NCBI GenBank assembly: GCA_023663505.1
Contig: JAMPHH010000017.1
Location: 1 to 60,606 of the forward strand
Direction: 5' to 3'
DNA from: Muribaculum sp.
GTDB taxonomy: Bacteria > Bacillota > Clostridia > Lachnospirales > Lachnospiraceae
Length of the DNA stretch: 60,606 bases
The position numbers and the translations under genes are program-made. This document shows, in pieces, positions 42,049-51,585 of the stretch (position 1 is its first letter; every line of letters starts with the position of its first letter). Under the pieces are notes generated by a model, which saw only the letters and a program-made list of their open reading frames with translations, had not been told where the DNA came from and made no database searches.

Positions 42049-43012
42049 ATTAAAGCCCAAGGAGGAGTATGAGAAGACCAAGAGCTTTCGGTTCTGGAGA
42101 TGGCTGTCGGGCAGCAAGGACCCTTATGTGGGCGAGGTGGAAATGAAGCCCCAGATTCATGCGGAGACACCTGAGATGACCATTCAGGAGCGAATGTATG
42201 ATATTCAGGCGGTGCATGACAGGGTCTATGACGTGGAGAACAATCGGTGGCTGACCTTTTTTCATAAGGTATATGAGGTGGTAGCGGTCATCTTCTGTTT
42301 GTGTCTGGCGGGGATTCTGTTGTACACTGTCGCATGGCTGCCGCCCACGGGCGAGGCGGACAGGGCGGTGAACAATGAGGTGCCTGCCCGCTATATCGAA
42401 AAGGGGCTGCAGGAGACGGGGGCGGTGAATATCGTCACGGGAATGATTCTGGACTATCGCGCCTTTGACACCTTCGGGGAGTCAAATGTGCTGTATGCCG
42501 CTACAACCACGGTGCTCGTCCTGCTGCATATGGGCAAGAGAAAGCGGGAGGACGGCACGGTGCAGGAGCCGCAGAATGACCGCCTGTTGGAGCCCAAGAG
42601 GGACACGATCTTACAGACGGCGGCAACGGTTCTGGTGCCGATGATCATTTTATTTGGGATTTATGTGATCTTGAACGGGCATCTGTCGCCCGGGGGCGGA
42701 TTCTCAGGAGGCGCGATCATCGGGGCGGGACTGATTTTGTATCTGAGCGCCTTTGGCTTTGAGAAGACGGAGAAGCTTTTCACGGAGAAAACCTATAAAT
42801 ATGTGAGCTTTGCCGCGCTGCTTACCTATTGTCTCGCCAAGAGCTATTCCTTCTTTACGGGAGCGAATCACTTGGAGAGCCATATCCCGTTGGGGACGCC
42901 GGGGGCAATACTTAGCAGCGGGCTGATTCTCCTGCTGAATATCTGCGTGGGTATGGTGGTTGCCTGCACAATGTATACCTTTTATGTAATGTTCAGAAAG
43001 GGAGACTTTTAG
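42041..43012 (+). CDS. MbhE-MnhB fusion subunit (MrpB-like)
   Basis: 323 residues. A cytoplasmic N-terminus of about 75 residues precedes a membrane segment at about 78-100 and an MbhE-like part (GAVNIVTGMILDYRAFDTFG). Then comes an MnhB domain (about 185-320, PMIILFGIYVILNGHLSPGG, GFSGGAIIGAGLILYLSAFG). The MbhE part corresponds to the C-terminus of Bacillus MrpA. It overlaps the previous gene by 8 nt. Confidence 0.85.
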   Translation: MSRLKPKEEYEKTKSFRFWRWLSGSKDPYVGEVEMKPQIHAETPEMTIQERMYDIQAVHDRVYDVENNRWLTFFHKVYEVVAVIFCLCLAGILLYTVAWLPPTGEADRAVNNEVPARYIEKGLQETGAVNIVTGMILDYRAFDTFGESNVLYAATTTVLVLLHMGKRKREDGTVQEPQNDRLLEPKRDTILQTAATVLVPMIILFGIYVILNGHLSPGGGFSGGAIIGAGLILYLSAFGFEKTEKLFTEKTYKYVSFAALLTYCLAKSYSFFTGANHLESHIPLGTPGAILSSGLILLLNICVGMVVACTMYTFYVMFRKGDF

Positions 43013-43024
43013 GAGGGATTCCAA

Positions 43025-43396
43025 ATGGGAAATTTAGTGGTCAATTACGGGGAGGCGGTGGCGATGCTGTTGTTTGTCATCGGTTTTTCCAATCTGCTTT
43101 TGCATAAGAATCTGATAAGGAAGATCATCGGTCTGAATATCATGGACACGGCAATCTATCTGTTTTTGGCGGAAAAAGGGTATATCGCGGGACGGGGAGT
43201 GCCTATCGTGGTGGACGGTGTGCAGTCGGTGGAGGCGTATATCAACCCGATTCCGGCGGGACTGGTGCTGACGGGCATCGTGGTGTCCGTGTCCGTGTCG
43301 GCGTTGATGCTGGCTCTGACGATCCGCCTGTACCGCAGGTATCACACCTTGGATTTGGACGAGATCTCCACGCTTCTCAAGAAGGAGGGATTGTGA
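43025..43396 (+). CDS. Antiporter subunit C (MrpC/NuoK-like)
   Basis: 123 residues, three membrane segments. LLHKNLIRKIIGLNIMDTAI and IPAGLVLTGIVVSVSVSALM (in context NPIPAGLVLTGIV) are typical of MnhC/NuoK. Its stop overlaps the next start as TGATG. Confidence 0.93.
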   Translation: MGNLVVNYGEAVAMLLFVIGFSNLLLHKNLIRKIIGLNIMDTAIYLFLAEKGYIAGRGVPIVVDGVQSVEAYINPIPAGLVLTGIVVSVSVSALMLALTIRLYRRYHTLDLDEISTLLKKEGL

Positions 43397-44889
43397 TGGA
43401 TTTTGTCAGGAATTTCCCTTTTTTCTCCATTATGATATCCATGTTCTCAGGAATCGTGTCCTCGGTGCTGTCGGAGAGGGCGGCAAAGTGGGTGAATCGG
43501 GTGGCTGTGACCATAATCGGGTGTCTCTCGTTTGTGTTGCTTTTGTATCTGCTGAGGACGGGGGAGAGCTACACGTATATGATGGGACATTTTCCCGCGC
43601 CATGGGGCAACGAGATACGAGCGGGGGTGTTGGAGGCAGGGACGGCGCTTTTCTTTTGTATCATCATGCTGCTGTCTACCTTGGGGGGCAGCGCTAAGCT
43701 TTTGACGGAGGTGGCGCCGGACAAGCAGAATTTGTATTATATTTTGATCAATCTGTTGATGAGCTCGCTGTTGGCGTTGGTTTATACCAATGATATGTTC
43801 ACGGCGTATGTGTTCGTGGAGATCAACACGATCACTGCCTGCGGGCTTATCATGATCCGCGAGACGGGGCGGACGATCGAGGCGGCGGTGCGGTATATGA
43901 TCATGAGCCTTCTGGGGTCGGGACTGCTGCTCCTTGGCATCTGTATCCTCTATGACCTGACGGGGCATCTGCTTATGAGCAATATGAAGGAGCAGGTGGC
44001 TTTGCTCGCGGCGGGCGGGGAGTATGAGATTCCGCTGTTGGTGAGCATAGGGCTGATCTCGGTGGGGCTTGCAATTAAGAGCGCGTTATTTCCGTTTCAT
44101 GCATGGCTACCTGACGCCTATGGCTATTCCACGGCTTCCTCCGCGGCGGTGCTGTCCAGTCTGGTCTCCAAGGGATATATTTTCCTGTTGATCAAGCTGA
44201 TTTACAGGGTCTTTGGCTTTGAGGTGTTTCATGACAGCAAGATCATCAATGTGCTCTTTGTGTTTGGTCTGATGGGAATGATATTCGGGTCGCTCAGCGC
44301 GATCAGGGAGAACGATCTGCGGCGTATGATCGCATTTTCCTCCGTGGCGCAGATTGGATATATCTTCATGGGTATCGGCATGGGGACACAGATTGCCATG
44401 GTCGCGAGCATATTTCATATTTTTGCCCACGGAGCCACGAAATCCATGCTGTTTATCGCGGGTGTGGGTTTGACGGACGCGTCCGGTCAGAGCAAGAAGT
44501 TCTTGGATTTGACGGGAGCCGCCTATCGGGACGTGTACGCGGGGGCGGCGTTTGCCGTGGCGTCCTTGTCCATGGTGGGTCTGCCTTTATTTGCGGGCTT
44601 TATCTCCAAGCTGTTATTTGCCCAAGCAGCAGTGCAGAATCAGGGGAAGATGCTTCCCGCGTTGATTGTATTGGGGATCAGTACGGTTTTGAACGCGGTT
44701 TATTTTATGAAGACAGTCATTCGTATCTACACGCCTGCGGGAGATGCGGCGGAGAGCAGGCAGGGGTTCAAGGGCAGGGGGCTTTACGTGGTGACGTTGA
44801 TCGGCTTTATTATCTTGAATGTGTTGTTGGGAGTGAGCTCCCAACCGATTGTGGACATGATCGAGCAGGGGCTTGATATGTTTGCATAA
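43396..44889 (+). CDS. Antiporter-like subunit D (MrpD/NuoL-M-N family), first
   Basis: 497 residues with about 14 membrane segments. The proton-channel signature is IKSALFPFHAWLPDAYGYST followed by ASSAAVLSSLVSKGY. VAQIGYIFMGIGMG and GAAFAVASLSMVGLPLFAGF follow. It is one of four such subunits in this operon and, by position after subunit C, the MrpD/MbhH equivalent. The ATG overlaps the mrpC-like stop after AAGGAGGGA. Confidence 0.92.
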   Translation: MDFVRNFPFFSIMISMFSGIVSSVLSERAAKWVNRVAVTIIGCLSFVLLLYLLRTGESYTYMMGHFPAPWGNEIRAGVLEAGTALFFCIIMLLSTLGGSAKLLTEVAPDKQNLYYILINLLMSSLLALVYTNDMFTAYVFVEINTITACGLIMIRETGRTIEAAVRYMIMSLLGSGLLLLGICILYDLTGHLLMSNMKEQVALLAAGGEYEIPLLVSIGLISVGLAIKSALFPFHAWLPDAYGYSTASSAAVLSSLVSKGYIFLLIKLIYRVFGFEVFHDSKIINVLFVFGLMGMIFGSLSAIRENDLRRMIAFSSVAQIGYIFMGIGMGTQIAMVASIFHIFAHGATKSMLFIAGVGLTDASGQSKKFLDLTGAAYRDVYAGAAFAVASLSMVGLPLFAGFISKLLFAQAAVQNQGKMLPALIVLGISTVLNAVYFMKTVIRIYTPAGDAAESRQGFKGRGLYVVTLIGFIILNVLLGVSSQPIVDMIEQGLDMFA

Positions 44890-44901
44890 GGAGGTTAGGC
44901 T

Positions 44902-46377
44902 ATGACTTTCATTTTGCTATCCATATGTTTTCCGATTGTCAGTGGTGTTTATCTGCTGGCGCGCAAGGATTTTGCCAAGCGGGAATCGCTTCTTGGCACG
45001 GCGGGGGTATGTCTTACGGTGGCGGGAGCGCTGCTTTTATTGGCGTTGTGGAGAGAGCGGGGAGTGACCTACACCTTATTTTATCTGACCAAGACCTTGC
45101 CGATGGAATTCCATATTGATGAAGCTGGCGTGCTGTTTGCTGCTTTGTGCGGGATCGTATTTGTGTGCGCGGGCTTTTTCTCCTTTGAATATATGAAGCA
45201 TGAGGAGCATGAGAAAAGGTATTATGGCTTTTATCTGATGGTGTTGGGAGTGCTGTGTGGGATTTGCTTTGCGGGCAATCTGATCACCTTTTATCTGTTT
45301 TTTGAGCTGCTGACTCTTGTGTCAATGCCTCTGGTGCTGCACGATCAGAGCCATAAGGCGGTGATGGCGGGCTTGAAGTATTTATTTTATTCCCTGTGCG
45401 GGGCGTATATGGCATTGTTTGGTCTGTATGTGGTGAATCGTTATGGCACGACGCTGCATTTTGCGGGGGGAGGCGTGCTTGGCGCGGAGGCGTCGGAGCA
45501 TGTGGGAATCCTGCTCGTGGCGGCGTTTTTGATGTTGGTGGGCTTTGGCGTGAAGGCGGGAATGTTTCCCATGCATGCATGGCTTCCTGCGGCGCATCCC
45601 GTAGCTCCCGCGCCCGCCTCCGCGGTTTTGTCGGCGGTGATCGTCAAGGCGGGTGTGTTGGGAATCGTGCGTGTGGTTTATTATATCTTCGGAACGGAGC
45701 TTCTGCGGGGGACATGGGTGCAGTACACATGGCTTACCCTATCGCTGCTCACGGTGTTTATGGGGTCGATGCTGGCGTACAGGGAGGACGTGTTGAAGAA
45801 GCGTCTGGCGTATTCCACGGTCAGTCAGGTGTCTTATATCTTGTTCGGACTGGCGGTGATGAATTCCACAGCCTTGACGGGGAGCTTCCTGCAGGTGTTG
45901 AGTCACGGCTTTGTGAAGGCTGCGCTGTTCCTGTGTGCCGGAGCGATTATTTTCAGGACGGGCAAGACGAGGGTCTCCGAGCTTCGCGGTATCGGCAAGG
46001 AGATGCCGGTGTTGATGTGGTGCTATACGATCGTCTCCTTGGGGCTGATTGGCATTCCGCCCACGGGCGGGTTCGTGAGTAAATGGTATCTGGCGCAGGG
46101 GGCGTTGTCCGGCGGGATCAAGTGCTTTGCGTGGGTGGGACCCGCGGTGCTCTTGGTCAGCGCACTGCTCACGGCGGGATATCTGCTGCCGCTGACCATA
46201 CAGGGATTTTTCCCGGGGGCGGATTATGATTACAAAGCGCTTAAGAAGAAGGAGCCCTCGCTGCTTATGAATCTGCCTATTATGCTGCTGACGGCGCTTT
46301 CTGTGATAATCGGCATTTGGCCGGAGCTTGTGACGGATTATCTGTTTGAGCTTATCAATCAGCGATTGATGCTCTAG
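44902..46377 (+). CDS. Antiporter-like subunit (NuoL-M-N family), second
   Basis: 491 residues, about 14 membrane segments. It carries GVKAGMFPMHAWLPAAHPVA and PAPASAVLSAVIVKAGVLG, then STVSQVSYILFGLAVM and IGIPPTGGFVSKWYLAQGAL. AAGGAGGTTAGGCT precedes the ATG. It is an additional ion-translocating subunit compared with the seven-gene Bacillus Mrp. Confidence 0.9.
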   Translation: MTFILLSICFPIVSGVYLLARKDFAKRESLLGTAGVCLTVAGALLLLALWRERGVTYTLFYLTKTLPMEFHIDEAGVLFAALCGIVFVCAGFFSFEYMKHEEHEKRYYGFYLMVLGVLCGICFAGNLITFYLFFELLTLVSMPLVLHDQSHKAVMAGLKYLFYSLCGAYMALFGLYVVNRYGTTLHFAGGGVLGAEASEHVGILLVAAFLMLVGFGVKAGMFPMHAWLPAAHPVAPAPASAVLSAVIVKAGVLGIVRVVYYIFGTELLRGTWVQYTWLTLSLLTVFMGSMLAYREDVLKKRLAYSTVSQVSYILFGLAVMNSTALTGSFLQVLSHGFVKAALFLCAGAIIFRTGKTRVSELRGIGKEMPVLMWCYTIVSLGLIGIPPTGGFVSKWYLAQGALSGGIKCFAWVGPAVLLVSALLTAGYLLPLTIQGFFPGADYDYKALKKKEPSLLMNLPIMLLTALSVIIGIWPELVTDYLFELINQRLML

Positions 46378-46392
46378 GAGGGAGGAATTGAT

Positions 46393-47856
46393 ATGATAAT
46401 GGCTGTGATATTGATACCTATAATAGCCGGTATTTTAGTGCCAATGCTTCCCTTTCAAAAGAGAAGTCACATGGAGGTCTTTTTGGAGTGTATGGTGACC
46501 TTCAACAGTATTTTGGTGTGGTATCTGCTGTTTCATCATCAGGACAGCATCTTTACATTGGCGCATTTTACAGGAGATTTGACTATCAGCTTTCGGGTAG
46601 ATGGCATGAGCATGGTCTTTGCGGGGTTAGTCAGCGCGCTCTGGCCGTTGGCGACGCTCTATTCGTTTGAGTATATGACCAAGGAGCGGAACGAAAGAAT
46701 CTTTTTCATGTTTTACACGATGACCTATGGAGTTACACTGGGGATTGCTTTCGCGGCAAATATGATGACCATGTACTTTTTCTATGAGCTGCTGACGGTG
46801 GTGACGGTGCCCTTGGTGATGCACACCCTGTCAAGGGAAGCGATTCTGGCGAGCCGTAAGTATCTGTATTATTCATTGGGGGGCGCGGCATTCGCTTTTA
46901 TCAGTCTGATTTTTATTATCGTGTACGGCGATACGATGGATTTTGTGTTGGGCGGCGTGTTGAATCCCGACAAGATTGGCGACCGCACGAATGTCCTGCT
47001 GTTGATTTATGTGATGGCGTTCATGGGCTTTGGCGTGAAGGCGGCTATTTGCCCGCTGAATTCATGGCTGCCACAAGCGGGCGTGGCGCCCACTCCGGTG
47101 ACGGCGCTGCTTCATGCGGTGGCGGTGGTGAAGGCAGGCGCGTTTGCGATCATTCGGCTGACATTTTACAGCTTTGGCGCGGAGTTCCTGCGCGATACAT
47201 GGGCGCAAAGGCTGCTTATGGTGATTGTGATGTTCACGATCGTCTATGGCTGCAGTCGGGCGGTGAAGGAGACGCATATCAAGAGGCGTCTGGCTTATTC
47301 CACGATCAGCAATCTGTCTTATATTCTGTTCGGCGTGGTGCTCATGACGCCGCTTGGAATGGTGGGGGCGCTGAGCCATCTGGTATTTCACGCGGTGATG
47401 AAGATTTGTTCCTTCTTCTGTGCGGGAGCGATCATGCATCAGACGGACAAGCATTATGTGCATGAGTTGGACGGACTGGGGCGCAGAATGCCGATGGTGT
47501 TTGGGATTTTCACGGTGTCCGCCTTCGCACTGATGGGAGTGCCGGGGCTTGCGGGATTTATCAGCAAGTGGAACCTTGCCACGGCAGCCATGGAGAGCGG
47601 GAATGTATGGGCATATGCGGGGGTGGGCTGTCTGCTGGTCAGTGCGCTGCTCACCGCGATTTATATGTTGACTATTACGGTCAGAGGATTTTTCCCTGCG
47701 CAGGGCTTTGACGACAGCTCATTGGGGAATGCCAAGGACCCGAATTGGAAGATGCTCCTGCCCTTGGGGACATTTGTGGTCTTTATCGTGTATTTTGGAC
47801 TTCGCTCCGCTCCCATAGTGGACTTTTTCGTGAAGGTGGCAGAGGGTGTGTATTAG
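46393..47856 (+). CDS. Antiporter-like subunit (NuoL-M-N family), third
   Basis: 487 residues, about 14 membrane segments. The channel region reads GVKAAICPLNSWLPQAGVAP then TPVTALLHAVAVVKAGAFAI. Here the usual FPxHxWLP is replaced by CPLNSWLP, as in a subset of Mrp/Mbh-like subunits. VPGLAGFISKWNLATAAM follows. TAGGAGGGAGG precedes the ATG. Confidence 0.9.
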   Translation: MIMAVILIPIIAGILVPMLPFQKRSHMEVFLECMVTFNSILVWYLLFHHQDSIFTLAHFTGDLTISFRVDGMSMVFAGLVSALWPLATLYSFEYMTKERNERIFFMFYTMTYGVTLGIAFAANMMTMYFFYELLTVVTVPLVMHTLSREAILASRKYLYYSLGGAAFAFISLIFIIVYGDTMDFVLGGVLNPDKIGDRTNVLLLIYVMAFMGFGVKAAICPLNSWLPQAGVAPTPVTALLHAVAVVKAGAFAIIRLTFYSFGAEFLRDTWAQRLLMVIVMFTIVYGCSRAVKETHIKRRLAYSTISNLSYILFGVVLMTPLGMVGALSHLVFHAVMKICSFFCAGAIMHQTDKHYVHELDGLGRRMPMVFGIFTVSAFALMGVPGLAGFISKWNLATAAMESGNVWAYAGVGCLLVSALLTAIYMLTITVRGFFPAQGFDDSSLGNAKDPNWKMLLPLGTFVVFIVYFGLRSAPIVDFFVKVAEGVY

Positions 47857-47868
47857 GAGGATTGAGAA

Positions 47869-49932
47869 ATGGCGGATTCTATTCTAAATCATCTGGATAT
47901 TTTGATTTTTATCGCGGTGTTTGGTCCTATGGCGGCGGCAGCTCCGGGGTGGCTCATCGGGCGTAAGAACAAGCTGTGGAGGGATTGCTATGTGTTCGTA
48001 ATCTGCGGCTTGGAGCTGGCGGCATTTCTATTCCTGTTCGTGCTGACGCTGTACGGCGTGGGAGAGTGTCAGGCGGCGCTGCCCAAAATCTGTGGCATGG
48101 GGCTTTATTTCCAATTAGATGGCTTTCGTGCGTTGTATGGGACGGTGGCTGCCTTTATGTGGTTTATGACCACGGTGTTCTCCAAGGAGTATTTCGGGCA
48201 TTATCGCAATCGAAACCGCTATTATTTCTTCTTGTTGGTGACACTGGGCGCCACGGAGGGAGTGTTCCTGTCCCGAGACTTCTTTACCACCTTTGTGTTT
48301 TTTGAGCTGATGTCCTTCACTTCCTTTGTGTGGGTGGCTCATGACGAGAGGGAGGAGTCCATGCGGGCGGCGAATACCTATCTGGCTGTGGCGGTGTTTG
48401 GCGGTCTGGTGATGCTGATGGGGCTGTTTTTATTCTATGCGGGCTATGGCGGCAGCTATTATGTGGCGGGTATCTGTATGCTTGTGGGCTTCGGGGCAAA
48501 GGCAGGCGCGTTTCCCTTGCATATCTGGCTTCCCAAGGCGCACCCCGTAGCGCCCGCTCCTGCTTCCGCGCTTTTGTCCGGCGTGCTCACCAAGGCGGGG
48601 GTTTTCGGTATATTGCTCTTGACGGCTAGTGTGTTTGCGGGCGATTTGGCATGGGGTACATTGATATTGACTCTGGGAGTCATTACCATGGTGACAGGGG
48701 CGGTACTGGCTTTGTTCTCCGTGGATTTAAAGCGCACATTGGCATGCTCCTCAGTGTCGCAGATTGGCTTTGTGTTGGTGGGAGTGGGCATGGCGGGGCT
48801 CTTGGGCGCGCATAATGCGTTGGCGGTGCGCGGCGCAATCCTCCATATGGTGAATCATTCCCTGATAAAGCTTGTGCTGTTCATGGCGGCGGGCGTGGTG
48901 TTTATGAATCTCCATAAGCTGAATCTCAATGACATTCGGGGCTTTGGGCGCAAGAAGCCTCTGCTTAACTATATTTTCCTGATGGGGGCGCTTGGAATCG
49001 GCGGGATACCGCTTTGGAACGGCTATGTGAGCAAGACACTGATTCACGAGAGCATTGTGGAGTTCACGGAGCTGGTGGCGGCGGGAGAGCTGCTCTGGGG
49101 CGGTTCCCTGGGACTTTTGAAGGGCGTCGAGTGGGCGTTCCTGATCAGCGGCGGCTTGACGGTGGCTTATATGCTGAAGCTTTATATCGCGCTGTTCATA
49201 GAGCGGAATCAGGACGCGAAGCTTCAGAAGCAGTTTGACAAGCTTCAGGGAAAATATATGAATAAGGCGAGCGCGGCGGCTCTGACAGTCAGCGCGACGC
49301 TGCTTCCCGTTCTGGGGGTGGTTCCCGATGTATTTATGGGACGGTTGGCGGATATGGGACAGAGCATGTTTGTAATTTGGGAGAATCCGCAAATGCAATG
49401 GTTTTCCCTTGAGAACCTGAAGGGAGCGGGCATCTCGATCGGCATCGGCGTATTGGTCTATCTGTTGGTGGTGCGCACTTGGCTCATGAAGCGGGAGAGC
49501 GGTGGAGAGCTGTATGTGAATCGTTGGGGGAACTGGCTCGACTTAGAAAACCTTGTATACCGTCCCGTACTCTTAAAGGCGCTTCCCTTTGTGTTTGGTC
49601 TGCTGTGCAGGGTGTTGGACAGCGGGGTGGACGGCATCGTGGTATTTTTGCGAAGGACAATTTATAGGGACAGCAAGCTTCCGGGGGAGCTGGAGGAGGG
49701 AAATATGCTCACCCATGCTGCGGGCTGCGCGGTCAACGGGCTGCAGCGACTGGGCAATGAGAGCATATGGCGCAAGCGTCCCAGACAGGTGGACTACGAG
49801 CACAAATTCGCAATGCTGTATGAGGAGTGGTGGGAGGATAGCTGGCTCATTGCGAGAAGTCTTTCCTTCGGGCTCTTATTGTTCTGTGTGGGGCTGCTGA
49901 TCACGGTGATCTATCTGTTGGTGTCGGCGTGA
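47869..49932 (+). CDS. Antiporter-like subunit (MrpA/NuoL-like), fourth
   Basis: 687 residues. The antiporter core carries GAKAGAFPLHIWLPKAHPVA and PAPASALLSGVLTKAGVFG, then CSSVSQIGFVLVGVGMAG. A C-terminal extension of about 180 residues includes a soluble stretch (ESIWRKRPRQVDYEHKF) and a last membrane helix (LLLFCVGLLITVIYLLV), as in NuoL/HyfB-type subunits with a lateral helix. It lacks the MbhD/E part of Bacillus MrpA, which is supplied by the separate genes upstream. Last gene of the operon. Confidence 0.88.
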   Translation: MADSILNHLDILIFIAVFGPMAAAAPGWLIGRKNKLWRDCYVFVICGLELAAFLFLFVLTLYGVGECQAALPKICGMGLYFQLDGFRALYGTVAAFMWFMTTVFSKEYFGHYRNRNRYYFFLLVTLGATEGVFLSRDFFTTFVFFELMSFTSFVWVAHDEREESMRAANTYLAVAVFGGLVMLMGLFLFYAGYGGSYYVAGICMLVGFGAKAGAFPLHIWLPKAHPVAPAPASALLSGVLTKAGVFGILLLTASVFAGDLAWGTLILTLGVITMVTGAVLALFSVDLKRTLACSSVSQIGFVLVGVGMAGLLGAHNALAVRGAILHMVNHSLIKLVLFMAAGVVFMNLHKLNLNDIRGFGRKKPLLNYIFLMGALGIGGIPLWNGYVSKTLIHESIVEFTELVAAGELLWGGSLGLLKGVEWAFLISGGLTVAYMLKLYIALFIERNQDAKLQKQFDKLQGKYMNKASAAALTVSATLLPVLGVVPDVFMGRLADMGQSMFVIWENPQMQWFSLENLKGAGISIGIGVLVYLLVVRTWLMKRESGGELYVNRWGNWLDLENLVYRPVLLKALPFVFGLLCRVLDSGVDGIVVFLRRTIYRDSKLPGELEEGNMLTHAAGCAVNGLQRLGNESIWRKRPRQVDYEHKFAMLYEEWWEDSWLIARSLSFGLLLFCVGLLITVIYLLVSA

Positions 49933-50021
49933 TCTGCGAAGCGGGCTTTTGGGGAAGGCGGGGGTAAGGCGGCTGCCTGTTGACTTACGCTGACATACGC
50001 ATGAATTTTGTAAATTTACTG

Positions 50022-50090
50022 TTGAAAGTCGATTTTGTTGGGTGTATAATGATACCGCAAAACCCTCATATGACGGTTGAGGTCATATGA
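50022..50090 (+). promoter_or_regulatory. Promoter and operator of the OFA transporter gene
   Basis: TTGAAA (50022-50027), 17-nt spacer, TATAAT (50045-50050). Fifteen bases after the -10 lies a perfect 9-bp inverted repeat TCATATGAC-N7-GTCATATGA (50066-50090), well placed for a repressor or as an RNA hairpin in the leader. Confidence 0.7.
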
Positions 50091-50128
50091 AAGAATCAAA
50101 ATAATAAAATAGCAAAGGAAGAATCATT

Positions 50129-51502
50129 ATGGACGAGAAGACAAAAAAAGGCGGCTGGCGCACCAACAAGTGGGTACGCGCAGCAATTCCCGCGCTGCTT
50201 TTACACTGCAGCATCGGTACGGTTTACTGTTGGTCGATTTTTAGTCAGGAGATTGCGGATTATATCGGCTTCTCCAAGGGCGCTACGGAGTGGGCATTCA
50301 GCTTTGCCATTTTCTTCTTGGGAATGTCGGCGGCATTTCTCGGAAATGTGGTGGAGAAGGATATCCACAAATCCTCGCTGATCGCGGCGATCTGCTTCGC
50401 GGCAGGAATGGCGGGGACGGGCTTCTTTATCTACTACGGTGGGCTTCATCAGGGAAGTAAGCTGGCGTTGATCGGAATCTATGTGTGCTATGGCTTTATC
50501 ATGGGTGTCGGCTTGGGAACCGGTTATCTGTCTCCCGTAAAGACACTGATGCTTTGGTTCGAGGATAGAAAGGGTCTCGCCACGGGTCTTGCCGTTGCGG
50601 GCTTCGGCGCCGCGAAGGCGATCGCAAGCCCGATCATGCAGGCAATGCTTGACAATCTGGGCGAGGGCGGCATCTATAAGATGTTCATTATTTTGGCTTT
50701 GGTTTACTTTGTGATGATGTTCGTGGGACATCTCCTTCTCAAGAAGCCTGACGGATGGCATGAGCCCCAGAAGAAGGATAAGAGCCAGAGCATGATGGCG
50801 GTGATCAAGTCCAAGCCGATCACCAACTATATCGGTATTTGGCTGATGTTTTATCTGAACATTACCTGTGGACTGGCGTTGATCTCACAGGAGAAAATGA
50901 TCGTCAAGTGTCTGGGCTTGGCAAGCTTTGTAGGTATCATCTCCACCGTGTCTGCTGTGTTTAACGCGGGCGGACGCCTTGGCTTCTCCGCATGGGCTGA
51001 CACCATGAAGGACAGAAACACGATTTATAAGCTGATATTTGTACTGTCCATAATCTTCACGGGTATCGTGATCCTCACGAGCGGTATCAAGAACGGCGAG
51101 GGCAATATGCTTCTGACGGTTTTGGTGTTGGCGTTGATCTTTGTCGTAAACGCAGGCTACGGCGGCGGATTCTCCAACGTGCCTACACTCTTGTCCGATC
51201 ATTACGGAATGGGCAATATCAGCGCCATTCATGGTTTGACACTGTCCGCATGGGGTATCGCGGGATTAACGGGTAACCAGATGGCGGCGGCGATCGTAAA
51301 CGCCTTCAAGGATCAGGAGATACAGATAGAGCATGCGCTCTCGGACGGCAGCGTCGAGATGATCACGGTGAATCCCACGGGGTATCAATACGTGCTGTAT
51401 GCCACGATCGTGCTTTATATATTGTCATTGCTGATCTGCCTGTTCATGGTAAAGCCCACGGACAAGGCACTTGCGGCTAAGGAAGCTAAGAAGGCTAAAT
51501 AA
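50129..51502 (+). CDS. OFA-family MFS transporter
   Basis: 457 residues with 12 predicted membrane segments. PALLLHCSIGTVYCWSIFSQ at the start and YGFIMGVGLGTGYLSPVKTL are typical of the oxalate/formate antiporter (OFA) branch of the major facilitator superfamily. WFEDRKGLATGLAVAGFGA follows. The substrate is unknown; OFA members move small carboxylates. It is a single-gene unit with its own promoter, operator-like palindrome and terminator. Confidence 0.88.
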   Translation: MDEKTKKGGWRTNKWVRAAIPALLLHCSIGTVYCWSIFSQEIADYIGFSKGATEWAFSFAIFFLGMSAAFLGNVVEKDIHKSSLIAAICFAAGMAGTGFFIYYGGLHQGSKLALIGIYVCYGFIMGVGLGTGYLSPVKTLMLWFEDRKGLATGLAVAGFGAAKAIASPIMQAMLDNLGEGGIYKMFIILALVYFVMMFVGHLLLKKPDGWHEPQKKDKSQSMMAVIKSKPITNYIGIWLMFYLNITCGLALISQEKMIVKCLGLASFVGIISTVSAVFNAGGRLGFSAWADTMKDRNTIYKLIFVLSIIFTGIVILTSGIKNGEGNMLLTVLVLALIFVVNAGYGGGFSNVPTLLSDHYGMGNISAIHGLTLSAWGIAGLTGNQMAAAIVNAFKDQEIQIEHALSDGSVEMITVNPTGYQYVLYATIVLYILSLLICLFMVKPTDKALAAKEAKKAK

Positions 51503-51514
51503 GCTAAATAAGAC

Positions 51515-51558
51515 ATAACAAGAGAAACGCCGTTGTCAAGCGGCGTTTCTCTTGTTAT
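51515..51558. terminator. Terminator between convergent genes
   Basis: A perfect 18-bp stem (ATAACAAGAGAAACGCCG with 51541-51558) with an 8-nt loop lies between the OFA gene and the convergent gene on the minus strand, probably serving both. Confidence 0.8.
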
Positions 51559-51585
51559 CACACGCAGATTCAGAGGAAAACCCAA

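Noticed and set aside
40267..49932. Energy-converting hydrogenase (Mbh) operon
   Set aside because: The order of the membrane subunits fits Mbh, but there is no NiFe large or small subunit or ferredoxin-type protein in or next to the operon.
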